DNA from: Pharus latifolius
Taxonomy: Eukaryota > Streptophyta > Magnoliopsida > Poales > Poaceae
NCBI GenBank assembly: GCA_019359835.1
Contig: CM033320.1
Coordinates: 3,219,691 to 3,283,690 of the forward strand
DNA: 64,000 bases
Direction of reading: 5' to 3'
Under the pieces are notes generated by a model, which did not search any database, had not been told where the DNA came from, and saw only the letters and a list, made by a program, of their open reading frames with translations. Numbering within the stretch: the stretch's first letter is position 1; the number at the start of each line of letters is the position of its first letter. Below are positions 34,330-47,100 of the stretch, one piece after another. The position numbers were made by a program, and so were the translations under genes.

Positions 34330-34712
34330 AATAAAGGGATCTCTCTGCATGGGTAGCTTATGGCATGCAGTGATGGAATATAAATAAACGGATATATATA
34401 TGTTCGTTCTTATCTTAGAGTTCGATCGAAAGATAAAAATAGGACCACTCAATACTGATTAAACGCCCATGCATACTATATGACCCATAAGCGCCTGCCT
34501 GATTAAGAAAAGCCAAAATCACATTCATATATTGCTAACCATGAATAACTACTTGAATCAACTACACTACTAGTACATGAGAAAAGCCCAAAGCTTGAAA
34601 GCTAATTAGCTATCAGCACTAGTCAACCCAACTGACAGATACTTTGGCACGCACTTATCTAAATTGAAAGGCATACATGTATAGCTACGTAGCCATGTAA
34701 TGCATGCATAAT
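34330..34712 (+). repeat. Segment A, copy 1 (direct repeat with 52502-52930)
   Basis: From GGGATCTCTCTGCATG to GCTACGTAGCCATG the sequence matches 52502-52930 with scattered differences. Shared words include CATAAGCGCCTGCCT and CAACCCAACTGACA. Copy 1 has a short AT run where copy 2 has a long expanded one. On the minus strand, the sequence just beyond (34920-34965) reads as a short protein tail (AVLSNTSVLEDQ, stop), so segment A may descend from the 3' region of a captured gene. Confidence 0.8.
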
Positions 34713-35230
34713 ACTACTAGTACTAGATCAATAGGGTGATCAGCAAGCCAAGCATGCAAAAGTAACAGCAAGAAGACTAGCTAGCTAAAGTACCACTCCA
34801 TACACACAGTGAGTATTGTACATGCGTCTCACACTTCCTCTTGGAATGCTCTTCACGTTCTGAGCTACCTAGGTAGATAAATTAGATAGTAGTAGGTAGT
34901 TAATTACTACTGATCCTCCAAGACGCTGGTGTTGGAGAGCACAGCATTTCTCACCCAAATCAATACATCGTGATTCATTATCTATCTTATGTTGACATCT
35001 ATTTTTATTTTCAAATTAGATATATCGGTCTACAACGCAATATGATTTCTGATGCGAGACAATGATCATATCTTCTCAGCTGTTTTCTGCAGATGATAAA
35101 TCTTCACACCACATTTTTTTACAATTACAATTTATGTATCAACAATAATTTCCCCAATAAACTTTTTTATTTCATTCAATTTTTCTTCTATCATTACCTA
35201 CTTTCTCTTATATTGTTCAACAGGTGGCTA

Positions 35231-37835
35231 TGGCTGCAGTTTCCACTCTAAAAGAGTTAGTGATTGGCCAACAAGGTTGCAAAATATATAGCAGAATCAT
35301 TTCCCTCTGGGAAGCAAAAAATCTGAAATCAACAATGTCTGATCCACTAATCAGCATCGATGGCCTCCTTCTTGATGAAGATATGAGTTAGTTTTTCTTC
35401 CTTTATTTGGTCATTTGTTACTGTTACTCGTGTTGTTATTTCTATCAATGTGTGCTTCTTTTGTATTATTTTATTGTCCATTGTGTAGGGCGCCAAAATG
35501 CAACTGACAATTCCTAAAAGATGTGTTGCTCACTTTCGCGGACAACTTACTCAGGGATTTGTCTACATGATAACGAATGCTGACATAGTTAATACATCTG
35601 GCAAATCATACATCTATCCATGCGCAAATCATATGCTTCAATTTAGCCTTGCAACAAAGGTGCATCAACTCCAATCCAGAGGAGCAGATATCTCGCATCA
35701 CAGTTTTTCTTTTTGCAACTTTGATGATATCTTAACATATGAAACACCTGTGAACCCTCTTATAGGTATCTCTTTTTGTTAACATATATCATTGTTTACC
35801 TTTGTGCCTCCTGAGCTTTATTTCCCATTTTTATATTACAAATTTACTTGGCGTCATAAGCTACATTGGTCCTCATGACTATGTTGGCTCATCAACAAAA
35901 AAACATAGACAGATAGACATACGAGATGAGAAGTTCGCACTATTTGCATACAAACTACATTATATTGTTTATCCGCATCTGCTACCAACTTTGGATTAAC
36001 TGATATTTCTTATATTTTCATCACCTACTTGTAGCGAACAATCACAACGGATAATCTTGTGGGAAGAACATGGAGAACGATTTGATGAAGAATCTGTTGT
36101 TGCGAAAAGTCGTGACAACATTGTTGTTGCGATATTTGTAGGACTCCGCATTCGGCGATACATTGGTTGATTATGCTTTTGCTCATTACTACTTTCTACT
36201 TACTATATATTTATCTCAAACATAAAACTTAGATTTAGCTTATGTACACTTTTTAGGTCAATTGCAGGCATTGTCAACATCAGCTACTCAAATATATATC
36301 GATCTTGATACGCCTGAAGTGACTGAATTCTGTTCAAGGTTTTTCTCTTTCCAGCCCCTTCTTTTAAACATATGTATTATTTCTATTTATCGACATGCAT
36401 TACTGTTGACAATATTTCCTAAGCTTATTTCAATAAACTCATGAGCTTTTTGTTGTGTTCCTTCTACCAAGATATCAATGGCAAAAGCCAACCCTCCAAC
36501 TTCAATTACTTCAACCACTGCAGCACCATACATCAGATATTGTTGGCAAAATACACACACTTGGTGAGATTGCCAACATGCCATTGTCAAATTTTTAGGT
36601 ATCATTTGTACATACTGTTTTAAACCCTGATGCAGTCCACTCTCAAGATCTGTTGTATGCACTATATATGATTTCCCAATTATTATTTGTTCTGACTTAC
36701 TTTAAACAAATCAAGGGAGGAACTAGATACAGCTGCATTGCATCTATTTCACGCATGGTTCCAGGCATCAGCTGGTGGTATCCAGCGTGCATGCTACAGC
36801 TGCAAAGTCGCTTACTACACAGTTTCATCTATCCCACAATGCTCAACCTGCCATAGACTTGGCAAACCTATAGCTGCGTTAGTTGCCCATCTCATATTAT
36901 TAAAATTTCATCCTTGATTTCATATATATCTCTCATATTGTTTCTACCTAATAATACAGGTACAAACTTCCACTAACTCTGACTGATGGAGTGACCTCCC
37001 TAGATACTCTCGCATTCTCTTATATCGCTGAACAACTTGTGGGCCGCACAGCTGGAGAGGCATCACAGGAAATGAAAATTAGCGCACATCATGTGCCTCC
37101 TCTCTTATCACAATTTAGGAGTGGACCAGCAGTCTTTCATATAGGAGTCAATGAGAAGCGTAGCATGGATTATTCTATTAGACATGTTATCAGAAAAGGA
37201 TCTCCCATTCCACAAAGTCAGCCTCCACTGTTACTAACATCCTCAGATGTTGCGCCTGCTCCACCCATTCAGCGGATGCACACATCTGACACAAAAACTC
37301 ATACACCGCAACCCATACCTCAATCCTCAGGCATCACACCCACTACCCCGCATCCAGTTATGCAAGCAATTAAAACAGCTGACGAAGGACTTGACACACC
37401 GCAACAATCTATCATCACTGCTTATGCAAAGGACTCATCCACAAATATGTCTTTCATGAATTCATTGGACACAACTCAAAGGTTCCACAATTTTATTTAC
37501 TACATTTATACAGACATCGTTGTTCAGATTTTTACATTGATTCAACCTATCTTTTACAACATATTGCCTCCAGATGCTGCACAACTCCTACAACCAACAT
37601 TACCTGAGTCGACTTCATCTCTAATCCAGAATATTTTGTCGGCCAAAGATGGCGCACCAAGGTATTCCATTTTTTCGACTACAATATCTATTACTAAATG
37701 TGATTGCTTGGCTAAACAGAACCTTCCTGGTGGCAGCACACATCCAGTTAAACGGGTGCTTTTTCCCGACCATGATTCTAAACGTCAAAAGAAAAGGTAC
37801 CTTCTTCCTTGCTTCTGCCCTACACAACCATAGCT
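35231..37835 (+). pseudogene. Helitron replication protein A (RPA70)-like gene
   Basis: Plant Helitrons often carry an RPA70-like single-strand DNA binding protein that assists rolling-circle replication. The N-terminal exon starts at ATG 35231 (STLKELVIGQQGCKIY, IISLWEAKN). The next has MQLTIPKRCVAHFRGQLTQG and a full OB-fold block (about 35498-35780), with later short exons (RITLWEEHGERFDEE-like near 36045-36080, Cys-rich RACYSC and CSTCHRLGKP near 36790-36860). The C-terminal OB-fold (YKLPLTLTDGVTSLDTLAFS, GRTAGEAS) lies at 36960-37200. A Ser/Thr/Pro-rich tail follows. Introns have AT-rich interiors and plausible acceptors. The first donor is doubtful (ATGAGTTAG gives a stop and no clean in-frame GT). 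It is probably inactive but better preserved than the helicase. Confidence 0.78.
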
Positions 37836-40114
37836 TCTGTGACTGCAAACATATTAACAACATCTTCTCCTTACAGTCCTCCAGACTCACCATCTCACAC
37901 TACTTGATACTCTGCAAGGCCCGTCAACGATAGATGATATAACTTTTTGAGGTGATTTCCTTACAAAAAAAACATGCTATCTCTTTCGTTCCAGTGAATA
38001 TATGTTCGTCTCCTCATCAACTTCATACATTGTGCAGATGTCTCACGTCATCAACTTTTTTCTTAGTGCACGCATTGTCTTTATCTCTACTCCACACTAT
38101 ACTGCAATCTCCAATGCTGTCCCTGGTTTCAGACTGTACTGATGCTGCATCTGCCGTCATATGTACATGATGCTGGTATTGCTTGTGCTTTTTGGTCAAA
38201 AACAATACCTTACCTGTTAAAACTGCAAAACTCTGCTGACTATTACATGCTAAATGCAATATCAGATGTCTTCTTTAGATCATGCAGCAAATCTTACTAA
38301 CACAGACACAACACCCAGCATTTAATTCCATCTGGCATAAATCTAGATAACATCCAAATCTGCTCAACAGTAACATAGATACTCATCTGCATAATACAGT
38401 CAATCTACATCGAAATATGCTGCTCGACGAAAAACCGATACAACAACACAATCAAACGCTGCTTGTCCACGTAGGTACAATTATCGACATCCAATTGTAG
38501 ATATTTCATCCAAAAAACATAACCAAAGAAAACACATTTACAGTTCTCCCCAGAATTCCTCAATTAGACCACATCAGCTACACATCTTACCCCCCCCCCC
38601 CCCCCAAGCATTCTTTTCTTTTTGTGTTCATTACCTCAAGCTACTCTCAAAATCAGCTTTCTATTTTCTGAGATGATTCATTTTGTTCAGCCAAAATCAA
38701 CCACCAAAAAAAATACAATTTTCTTTTTACCCACAGGCACTTCTCAACATGAATCTTTCCGATCCTTTGATTAACTAGCTACAGAATAGGATGCAACCAG
38801 ACAATAGCTTACTGTTTCGTGTATTCAAGAAAGCTATTTGCCGATGACAAGATATTCTATTAGAAACTAAATAATTGTTCCCAACACATACCTTCATTCC
38901 ACTGCCCGTACACCACCCTACCATTAGCAAACCCTGCGGTACTTCAGCTGGTCAGCCACGACCACATTTTCTAAACATACACCAATTTTGCTGCATACGA
39001 CCATAGACACAAATGAGCCGCTGCATCACCTTATTCAGGTGTGAAAACTCCACCATTAAGCTCTCAGCCCGGATGACACTCGACTACTCCTTGTGGAGTT
39101 CCCAAGCCTCAACAAATGCTCCACTCGACCAGATGCCCCCAACAACGCTTCTCTACAAGTTTTGACCAGTCGACCACGTCATCGAGATGTGCTCAAAGTC
39201 CACCAACAAAAAATATTCTGCATAACAGCACCAGTTTTCGAACCTGCATCAAACACTAAAACACCAACAGCTTAACCAACTAGGCTAGAATACGTTACTG
39301 AAAGTTGTTGCAATTCAACATACTGATACTTTATCTTTTGCAGGTCATTTCTCAAAAAAAAAAAGGCTTAACTTTATCCCCGTTAGGTTATGATTGGATC
39401 AAATGAATCCAATCAATTAGGTGGCAGTTAATTCGGTTGAACTATTTGAATATACCCTGTAGATCTAAACATTGGTCTACATTTTAGCTGATAAGCTTGA
39501 ATAACTGGAGCGCCTCACATTCAACGATTTCGTCAAATTAGTCAAACAAGATGAATTTCACATAAAAAACAGCATATACTACAATAAAAAATTAAAAATG
39601 GGCTTCGAATTGTACAAACATTAGCTCACTGCAAATCTCAGTACAAAACAAAACAGCTCAGATTCATTTTATAATAATCACCTGGTTATCTTATGCAGAA
39701 CAAATCTTCTACTTCTCCCTCAACATCACAAAAATTTCGCTAACTCCACCCACAACAGATAGAACCAACCATCTGCCGTACACAAAAAAAATATAAACCA
39801 CCGTCACATCTAAAAAAATGCTCCACAAAATTTGAACTGCATTACAGTCAATTAGCACAGATAATTTTACCAAAAAAACTACAACAGCAGCAACGATACA
39901 ACAGAATAAAACTACTGCTTCCATCATGCATCGCTACCATTTTCTTCCAACAACCTAAAATATACGATCTGCCAATGTGATTTACTGCAAAACTACTTAA
40001 TCAAGGCAGCAAAAAACGGTTACACTCCTACACTTCAAAACTAATCGACCAATACAATGACAAACATATACTCGACCACTCACTTAAATGGTCACCTATA
40101 CTACGTGCGTCAAA
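37836..40114. other. Helitron 3' region and flank
   Basis: No gene is seen. It contains a C16 tract at 38590-38605, segment B copy 1 (listed separately) and AT-rich sequence to the start of the repeat array. A Helitron 3' terminus, with a short GC hairpin and CTRR, should be in or after this stretch; I did not find a convincing one. Confidence 0.45.
38690..39235 (+). repeat. Segment B, copy 1 (direct repeat with 53215-53710)
   Basis: The stretch from CAAAATCAACCACCAA through TATTTGCCGATGACAAG, ATACCTTCATTCCAC and AAATGCTCCACTCGACCAGA matches 53215-53710 in the same orientation with many substitutions. Segments A and B therefore occur in the same order twice in the window. Confidence 0.75.
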
Positions 40115-42607
40115 ATTCTTTTGCACGACATTGTACGTACAAATTTCAATCATTTCTACAAAATTATTCTGCAAATGTATTCTATGTCTTTCAGCGATCA
40201 ACCGCAGAAAATTTGAGTCAATTTCGGATTTATTCCCCCTTGTTTTACCACATTTAAAAATTAAACAGACAAAACTGTGTGCTAGTCAAAATTAGGCCAA
40301 CAACAGCATCGTCCAACGAGAGGATTGGTCGAATGAATTGCTTTCCAAACATGGTCGACTCCAACCTTTCGAACACACTTGACTCCTTCGTCCACCAATC
40401 AGGTTACTGTTCAAATCTGAACAGAATACGACCACCGATGCCTAACTGGTATTGTTCAGAAGGCATTCAACCACAACCGGCATTTCCCTTCTGACCAAAG
40501 CTTCACATTCGACTAATGCTTCTCCTTCAACCAGATTGCTGTAATGCGAATATTGCTCAGCACATAACTTTCTCTATGCAATTTTTAGATGTGATCAGAT
40601 AAGAGTCAACTGAATTCCAAATTGCCTCAAAATTAGTATGCTTGATTCCTCAAACAAATAAAACACAGTTGTGAAATAAAATTTTACAAATCATCAAAAT
40701 TTGCATATAAAATGTCTTACCAAAACATTATGCTGCCACCGATTTTGCTCAAATTATTTGACATAACATTTTACGTACACATTTAATCATTTCTACAAAA
40801 ATTGTTTTGCAATTGTGTTCTATGTGTTTCAGCAATCAAATACACAAAATTTGACCCAATTTCAGATTCACTCCCTATTTGACCACATTTAAAAATTGAA
40901 CACACAAAACTATGTGCTGATCAAAATTAGAGAAACAACAATGTGATCGAATGAGAGGATTCGTCAAATGAATTGCATCCTATACTTAGCCGAGCCCAAG
41001 CTTTCGACCACACTTCAGTCCTTCGACCACCAATCGTCTTTCTGTTCAAATCCGAGTAAACTACCATGGTGGATGACTAAATGGTAGTGTTCAAAACACG
41101 TTGAAGCATGACCAGTATTTCCCTTCCAACCAAATCTTCATATTCGACCAATCCTTCTCCTTTGACCAGATCTCTGCACTACTAACATTCACCACTAGAT
41201 AACTTTCTCTCCGCAATTTTTAGGTGTGGTCAAATAAGCGTCAAATAAATTCCAGATTGCCTCAAAATTTATATGCTTAATCCGTCAAACACATAAAACA
41301 TAATTGTGAAATAAATTTTTACAAATTATCAAAATTTGCGCATAAAATGTCTTGGCAAAAAATTTATGCTGTGGCTAATTTTGCTGAAATTATTTGCCAT
41401 GACATTTTAGCTAGGTACAAATTTTAATCATCTCTAAAAATTTATTTCGCAATTGTGTTCTATGTGTTTCAGCGATCAAGCACACAAGATTTGAACCAAT
41501 TTGGCATTCATTCCCCCCTATTCAACTACACTTAAAACTTGAATTGGCTCAAAATTTCTATGCTTCATCCCTCAAACACATAAAAGATAATTATCAAATA
41601 ATTTTTTACAAATCATCAACATTTGCACATAAAATGTCTTGCCAAAAAATTTACGTTGTGGCCGATTTTGCTCAAATTATTTTACGCGACACTTTATGTA
41701 CAAATTTTAATCGTTTCTACAAAATTATGTAGCAATTGTGTTCTATGAGTTTTAGCAATCAAGCACACAAAATATGACTCAATTTGGGGTTCATTTCCCC
41801 CCTATTTAACCACATTTCAAAATTGAACAGACAAAAGTATGTGCTGACCAAAATTAGAGCAACAACAATGTAATTCAAGTAGAGTCGACCACCGGTCGTA
41901 TTCTACAACCAAGACCAGCATTTCCCTTCCGACCACACCTTTGCATTCAACCGATCATTCTCCTTCCACTAACCAACTATGCCCCTAATATTAACCAACA
42001 CATAACTTTGTCTGTGCAATTTTTAGATGTCGCCAAATAAAATTCAAATGAATCCCAAATTGCCTCAGACTTTGTATGCTTGATTCCTTAAACAGATAAA
42101 ACATAATTGTGAAATAAATTTTGTAGAATCATCAGAATTTGCGCATAAAATCTCTTCCCAAAAAATTTAGATTCTACAAATTTTAATCATTCTTACAAAA
42201 TTATTTCACGATTGTGTTCTATGTGTTTCAGCGATCAAGCACACAAAATTTGAGCCAATTTGGGATTCATTTCGCCCCTATTTGACCAAATTGAAAAATT
42301 GAACAAAGAAAAATATGTGTTAGTAAAGATTTGAGCAACAACAGTGTCGTCGACTGAGACCATTGGTCGAATTAATTGAGCCGCAAAGATGGTCGTTCAC
42401 ATCGGACTAAAATACCACCACCGATGACTAAATCGTACTGTTCAAATGACGTTCAACCACAACCAGCACTTCCGTTCGGACCACACCTTCACATTCGAGC
42501 AACCAGTTATGACCCTGACATTGACCAATAGATAACTTTGTCCGTGCATTTTTTAGATGTGGTCAAATAAGCATCAAATGAATTCCAAATTGCCTCAAAA
42601 TTTGTAT
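40115..42607. repeat. Repeat array of about 500-bp units, left part
   Basis: Blocks carrying AAATTGCCTCAAAATTTGTA, CAAATCATCAAAATTTG, TTCTATGTGTTTCAGCGATC and TTTTTAGATGTGGTCAAATA in constant order repeat head-to-tail. The first landmark falls near 40621, 41257, 41543 (partial unit), 42058 and 42590, so spacing varies from about 290 to 640 bp. It is AT-rich with no sustained reading frame. The array is split by the gypsy element at 42613 and continues at 48161. Confidence 0.85.
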
Positions 42608-42612
42608 ACTTG
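42608..42612. repeat. Target-site duplication ACTTG (left)
   Basis: ACTTG precedes the 5' LTR and recurs at 48156-48160 after the 3' LTR, marking insertion of the Ty3/gypsy element. Confidence 0.95.
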
Positions 42613-43093
42613 TGATCCGGGAGGATCTTCAAGTCCTGATCGCATACGGATTCGCGACCAAGTCCTGATCGCATATGGGTCCGCGACCATGGATTGGTCC
42701 GCGACCAGGAAAAGGAATTCGTTCCTTGTTCGGAATTGTAATCCGATCCGAATGTGTATAACTAAGCTTATCTGTTTAGGATTAGTTATATGAGTCTAAT
42801 ACGTTTAGGATTACTAAGTCTGATACGTACTTATACGATTGGACTATAAATACTTTGTAATAGGTCTAGTTTAGATCATCGAAGAGTCATAGAACTTATT
42901 TGAGTTTTAGAAACTTATAGTTCCTTCGACGTAGGCAAGTGTGCCTAACGTTCGACGTGTAAAGCCCTCTTTGAAATAAAGAGTTGTGCAATTACTTTGG
43001 GTTTCGGTATTTTCGAGTAAGATCCCGTTATTCCGCATATTAGAATCTGGGCGAGCCTAGTGTGAAAACCAAGGCTAGGTCTCAAACGGATCA
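42613..43093 (+). repeat. 5' LTR of the gypsy element
   Basis: 481 bp. It carries the promoter TATAAATA at 42845-42852 and the AAATAAAG polyadenylation-like word near 42975. It begins TG and ends CA. Confidence 0.95.
42845..42852 (+). promoter_or_regulatory. LTR TATA box
   Basis: TATAAATA lies about 250 bp before the LTR end and is followed by the probable transcript start region. The same word is in the 3' LTR at 47907-47914. Confidence 0.6.
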
Positions 43094-43096
43094 AGT

Positions 43097-43108
43097 TGGT
43101 ATCAGAGC
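43097..43108 (+). promoter_or_regulatory. Primer binding site (initiator tRNA-Met)
   Basis: TGGTATCAGAGC starts four bases after the 5' LTR and is the usual complement of the 3' end of plant initiator tRNA-Met, which primes minus-strand synthesis. Confidence 0.9.
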
Positions 43109-43126
43109 AACTTTCCTATCCTGTGG

Positions 43127-44170
43127 ATGGTGAAGACTTGTCAGGGTTACAAAACCTCCGGCGAAACTCCAGGCGATCAATTGACGGTTCCTACAGCCGC
43201 GTCTCCGACAATGTCTGACGATACCTCCGTTCAAACTAACCTAGTCGAACAAGTGGCTAAGCTCTCCACCGACATGGAAACCGTGCTTGCTTGGATTAAG
43301 CAGCAGGCCATGATTGTACCTCCTGAAGTAGGGAAGGTTATGGGTGAGAGCAGGGCAGACGAAAATGAAGACGAAGACGACCACAAGACCGACGACCTCG
43401 CCAACACCTCCTTAGCTGTCGGATCTTTTAAAGTTGACGCTAAGATTGATATACCCATATATGATGGGGTGATCGATGCCGAGAAGCTAGATTTTTGGAT
43501 CGACCAACTTGAGACCTACTTTGACCTGAAAGGGTTTAGTAGCGCTCAAAAGGTCAAATTTGCACCTTTAAAGATGAAGGACCACGCCAAGACATGGTGG
43601 AAGGCCCTTGTCGCAAGTGGTGAAGCTGACGACCTTGCGTGGGGTCAATTCAAACGACTTCTGCGACAAGAATTTTATCCGATGGGCTACCTGGAGGAGA
43701 GATGGGAGCGTTGGCATAGATTGTACCAACGGCGCGACCAGACCGTCCAAGACTATACGACAGAGTTTCGACGACAAGCAATGGTCATTGGCATCTCACT
43801 ATCCGATCCTCAGGTATTTCGGAAGTACACATCTAGACTTCAGAAATCAATCAGTACTGAGCTAAGTCTGTTCGGCATCCAAGACATCGCGACCGCAAGC
43901 ACAACCGCTATGGCGATCGAGAAGAAGAACAAATCCCGCAGTGACAAAAGCACGAAGGAAAGTGCGACCTCGACAAAGAAAAAGCCGAGTCCGAAGAAGA
44001 ACGCTTCAAAATCGGGCACGGGTGCTTTTTGTGAACATTGTCAAGTCGTGGGGCATACCAAGGACAAATGTTACAAGCTTCATCCTGAACTTCGACCAAA
44101 GAAAAACGGACCAGGGAAAGAACAGCCACGGCTACTGCGACTTCACCCGACGAAGAAGTTGTCCGAGTGA
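43127..44170 (+). CDS. gypsy Gag polyprotein
   Basis: Gag forms the virus-like particle. The frame starts at ATG 43127, only 18 bp after the primer site, and runs 347 residues. An Asp/Glu-rich stretch near residue 75-90 precedes the Retrotrans_gag core (LDFWIDQLETYFDLKGFS, WWKALVASGEADD, YPMGYLEERWERWHRLYQRR). A Lys-rich region and one zinc knuckle CEHCQVVGHTKDKC (C-x2-C-x4-H-x4-C) follow. The frame ends in LSE-stop. The next frame, displaced by one base, continues TATATSPDEEVV, so a one-base change or frameshift separates Gag from Pol. Gag itself appears intact. Confidence 0.9.
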   Translation: MVKTCQGYKTSGETPGDQLTVPTAASPTMSDDTSVQTNLVEQVAKLSTDMETVLAWIKQQAMIVPPEVGKVMGESRADENEDEDDHKTDDLANTSLAVGSFKVDAKIDIPIYDGVIDAEKLDFWIDQLETYFDLKGFSSAQKVKFAPLKMKDHAKTWWKALVASGEADDLAWGQFKRLLRQEFYPMGYLEERWERWHRLYQRRDQTVQDYTTEFRRQAMVIGISLSDPQVFRKYTSRLQKSISTELSLFGIQDIATASTTAMAIEKKNKSRSDKSTKESATSTKKKPSPKKNASKSGTGAFCEHCQVVGHTKDKCYKLHPELRPKKNGPGKEQPRLLRLHPTKKLSE

Positions 44171-47100
44171 ATTCGGTTAATGAGGCGGATACGACCTTGT
44201 CTCTGATGGCAATGCCGAAGGAGAAGGGTTCCGATCCACCGAAGGACTATCACCCAACGGAGGACTTGTTCACCATCAACATCCAGGTGAAGCACGAAGT
44301 GGTCGCAGCGATATTCGATCCAGGAAGTCAGAAGAATCTGGTCTCCGCTGGACTGGTTCGGCGACTTGGTTTGAAGACAACCACACACCCGCGACCATAT
44401 CCGCTGGGTTGGTTTACATCCGACGTGAACCAACAGATTACGAGTCAGTGTGTGTTGAAGTTTGCGATCTCTGCACGATATATCGATGAGGTGCAATGCG
44501 ATGTTGTCCCTATCGATATCTGTCAGGTGATCTTTGGGAGTCCGTATCTGTATGATCGAGACGCTCACTTCCATCGGCGAGCGCAAGAGTACGACCTCAC
44601 CAAAGACGGAGTTAAGTTCGTGATCAGTAGAGACATCCACGTCAACACTTCGAACTTGATTACTGCAAATCAAGCCAAACGAATTGTTAATGCATGTCAC
44701 AAGTATGTGCTTGTCATGATTCGACCCATTGATCAAGGTGAGGGTACTCGACCAGCATTGTCGCTAGCGTGCCGAGAGGATTCTGGTCGTTTGTCGGGAC
44801 TGCTGGAGAAATACAGTGATCTGTTCGAGACTACCCAGGGTCGTCCGCCGAAACGTCCAGTCGAGCACGAAATTCAGCTTGTGTCCGATGCGACACTGCC
44901 CAATCTGAGTATGTATCGCAACTCAGTATTGGAGAATGAAGAGATCAAGAGACAACTTGGTGAGTTGCTGAACAATGGTGTCATTCAACCGAGTAGTTCA
45001 CCTTGTGGATCTCCTGTGGTGTTAGTATCAAAGAAAGATGGGACTTGGCGTATGTGCATCGACTATCGAGCACTGAACAAGATCACCATCAAGAACCGGT
45101 ACCCCCTTCCTTGTATTGATGACCTGCTAGACCAATTGAAGCATGCTGTTGTCTTCTCCAAATTGGATCTTTAGTCAGGATATCATCAAGTCAGCATCCG
45201 AGAGGAGGATACATGGAAGACCGCGTTCAAAATACGGCAAGGTCTGTTCGAATGGCTGGTCATGCCGTTTGGTCTCTGCAACGCCCGGCAACTTTCATGC
45301 GTCTTATGAATGACGTATTGAGACCGTTCATCGACGACTTTGTGATCGTGTATCTCGACGACATATTGGTTTATAGTCGTTCGTGGGATGAGCACCTCAT
45401 TCATGTCGAAAATGTGTTCGAACAGTTTTGGCAACATCGACTTCGCCTCAACCGTAAGAAGTGCGAGTTCGGTCAGCAAACTCTACTTTACCTCGGATTC
45501 ATAATCGGCAACGGTACGTTGCAAATCGACCCGGATAAGGTCAAAGTGATTCGCGAATGGCCGCAACCGCGAACAGTTACGGATGTGCGTAGTTTTGTGG
45601 GAGCATGCCAATATCTTCGGAAGTTCATCCGACACTTCTCAATTATGGCTTCTCCATTGCATGCATTAACCAGGATCGATCAGAAGTTCAAGTGGACAGG
45701 GAAACATGAGGACACGTTTTTCTTGCCGAAAAGGAAGATCAGCGAGGCGCCTGTGTTAGCAATGCCGAATCTCCAGAAACCGTTCGAGCTAGAAACCGAT
45801 GCCTCAGGTTATGCGATGGGCGCAGTGCTCATGCAAGAAGGTCGACCAGTGACATATCACTCCGAGTTATTCCAGGGAGCTCATAAGAACTACCCGACTT
45901 ATGATAAGGAGTTATGCGCACTGCATCAGGCCGTGAAACATAGGCGGTGTTATCTCTTGGGGAAAGAGACGGTTGTCCACACCGACCATCAACCATTGCA
46001 ATATTTGCAAACTCAGTCCAAGCTACAGCAAGCTCGGCACATGAAGTGGATGTCGTATCTGCAGCAGTTTAATCTGGTGATTAAGTACAAGAAGGGCGTA
46101 CACAACAAATTGGCGGATATGTTGTCGCGACCACTAGTTACAACCCTCTGTTTATCAGCGTTCATGCAGATCGAGCCATCATGTCATGATGACTATGTCA
46201 CTATGTACAGTGAAGACCCTGATTTTCAAACAGCACCGACTGAGGTCGAAACAGGGAACCCTACAGAGTTCGTTCGTCGAGAAGGACTCTTGTACAAGGG
46301 CAATTTACTTTGCATACCTCGTGGAGCACCTCGAACTCAATGGATGAGAGAAGCGCACACATCGAAGGTAGTTGGTCACTTTGGGGTTACAAAGACGTTG
46401 CAAAATCTTCACCGACATGTGTTCTGGCCGCGTATGCAGCAAGATGTGGCTAGGTTTGTTCGAGGCTGCGGTCTCTGCAGCATCTCGAAACCGGCAACCG
46501 AAAATTAGGTTTGTACACTCCTTTGCCAGTTCCATCACGACCATGGGAGAGCATATCCATGGATTTCTTGGGAGGATTGCCTAAGACCCGACGTGGCAAC
46601 GACTATCTATGCGTGGTCGTTGATCGGTTCTCCAAAATGATTGTTCTTATACCTTGTCGGAAGATTATCACGGGAGAAGAGGCAGCTCAAGTATTCTTTC
46701 AACACGTTTGGACACACTTCGGACTGCCTACTTCTATTGTGTCTGATCGCGATACCCGGTTCCTTAGTCACTTTTGGCGATCGTTCTGGACGATGATGGA
46801 CACCAAGCTAAAGAGGAGTACTGCTTTTCATCCGCAAACTGATGGTCAAACCGAGGTGGTTAATCGCACAATCGTTCATCTCTTGAGAGGATATAACTCG
46901 AAGCACCCGAAGACCTGAGATGAAAGCATACCGTACCTATAGTTTGCTTTTAATCGAGCAGTGCATGGTTCGACTGGAAAGTCGCCGTTTGAGGTCTGTT
47001 TAGGATTTCTACCACAGAGTCCATTCGATATGGAGTTTGTGATCCCTACCTCAGCACAGAACTGCAAGGAAGCATCCGATCAGGATCGAGCACAAAAGTT

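Larger units (their letters stand above)
26350..39300 (+). mobile_element. Helitron carrying Rep/helicase and RPA-like genes
   Basis: A rolling-circle transposon is defined by a Rep/helicase gene (26.4-32.9 kb) followed by a replication protein A-like gene (35.2-37.8 kb) on the same strand, the gene pair typical of plant Helitrons. The element is interrupted by a solo LTR and carries several disabling mutations. The termini (5' TC and 3' hairpin plus CTRR) were not located, so the limits are approximate. A related, internally deleted copy appears at 52.5-53.7 kb. Confidence 0.8.
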
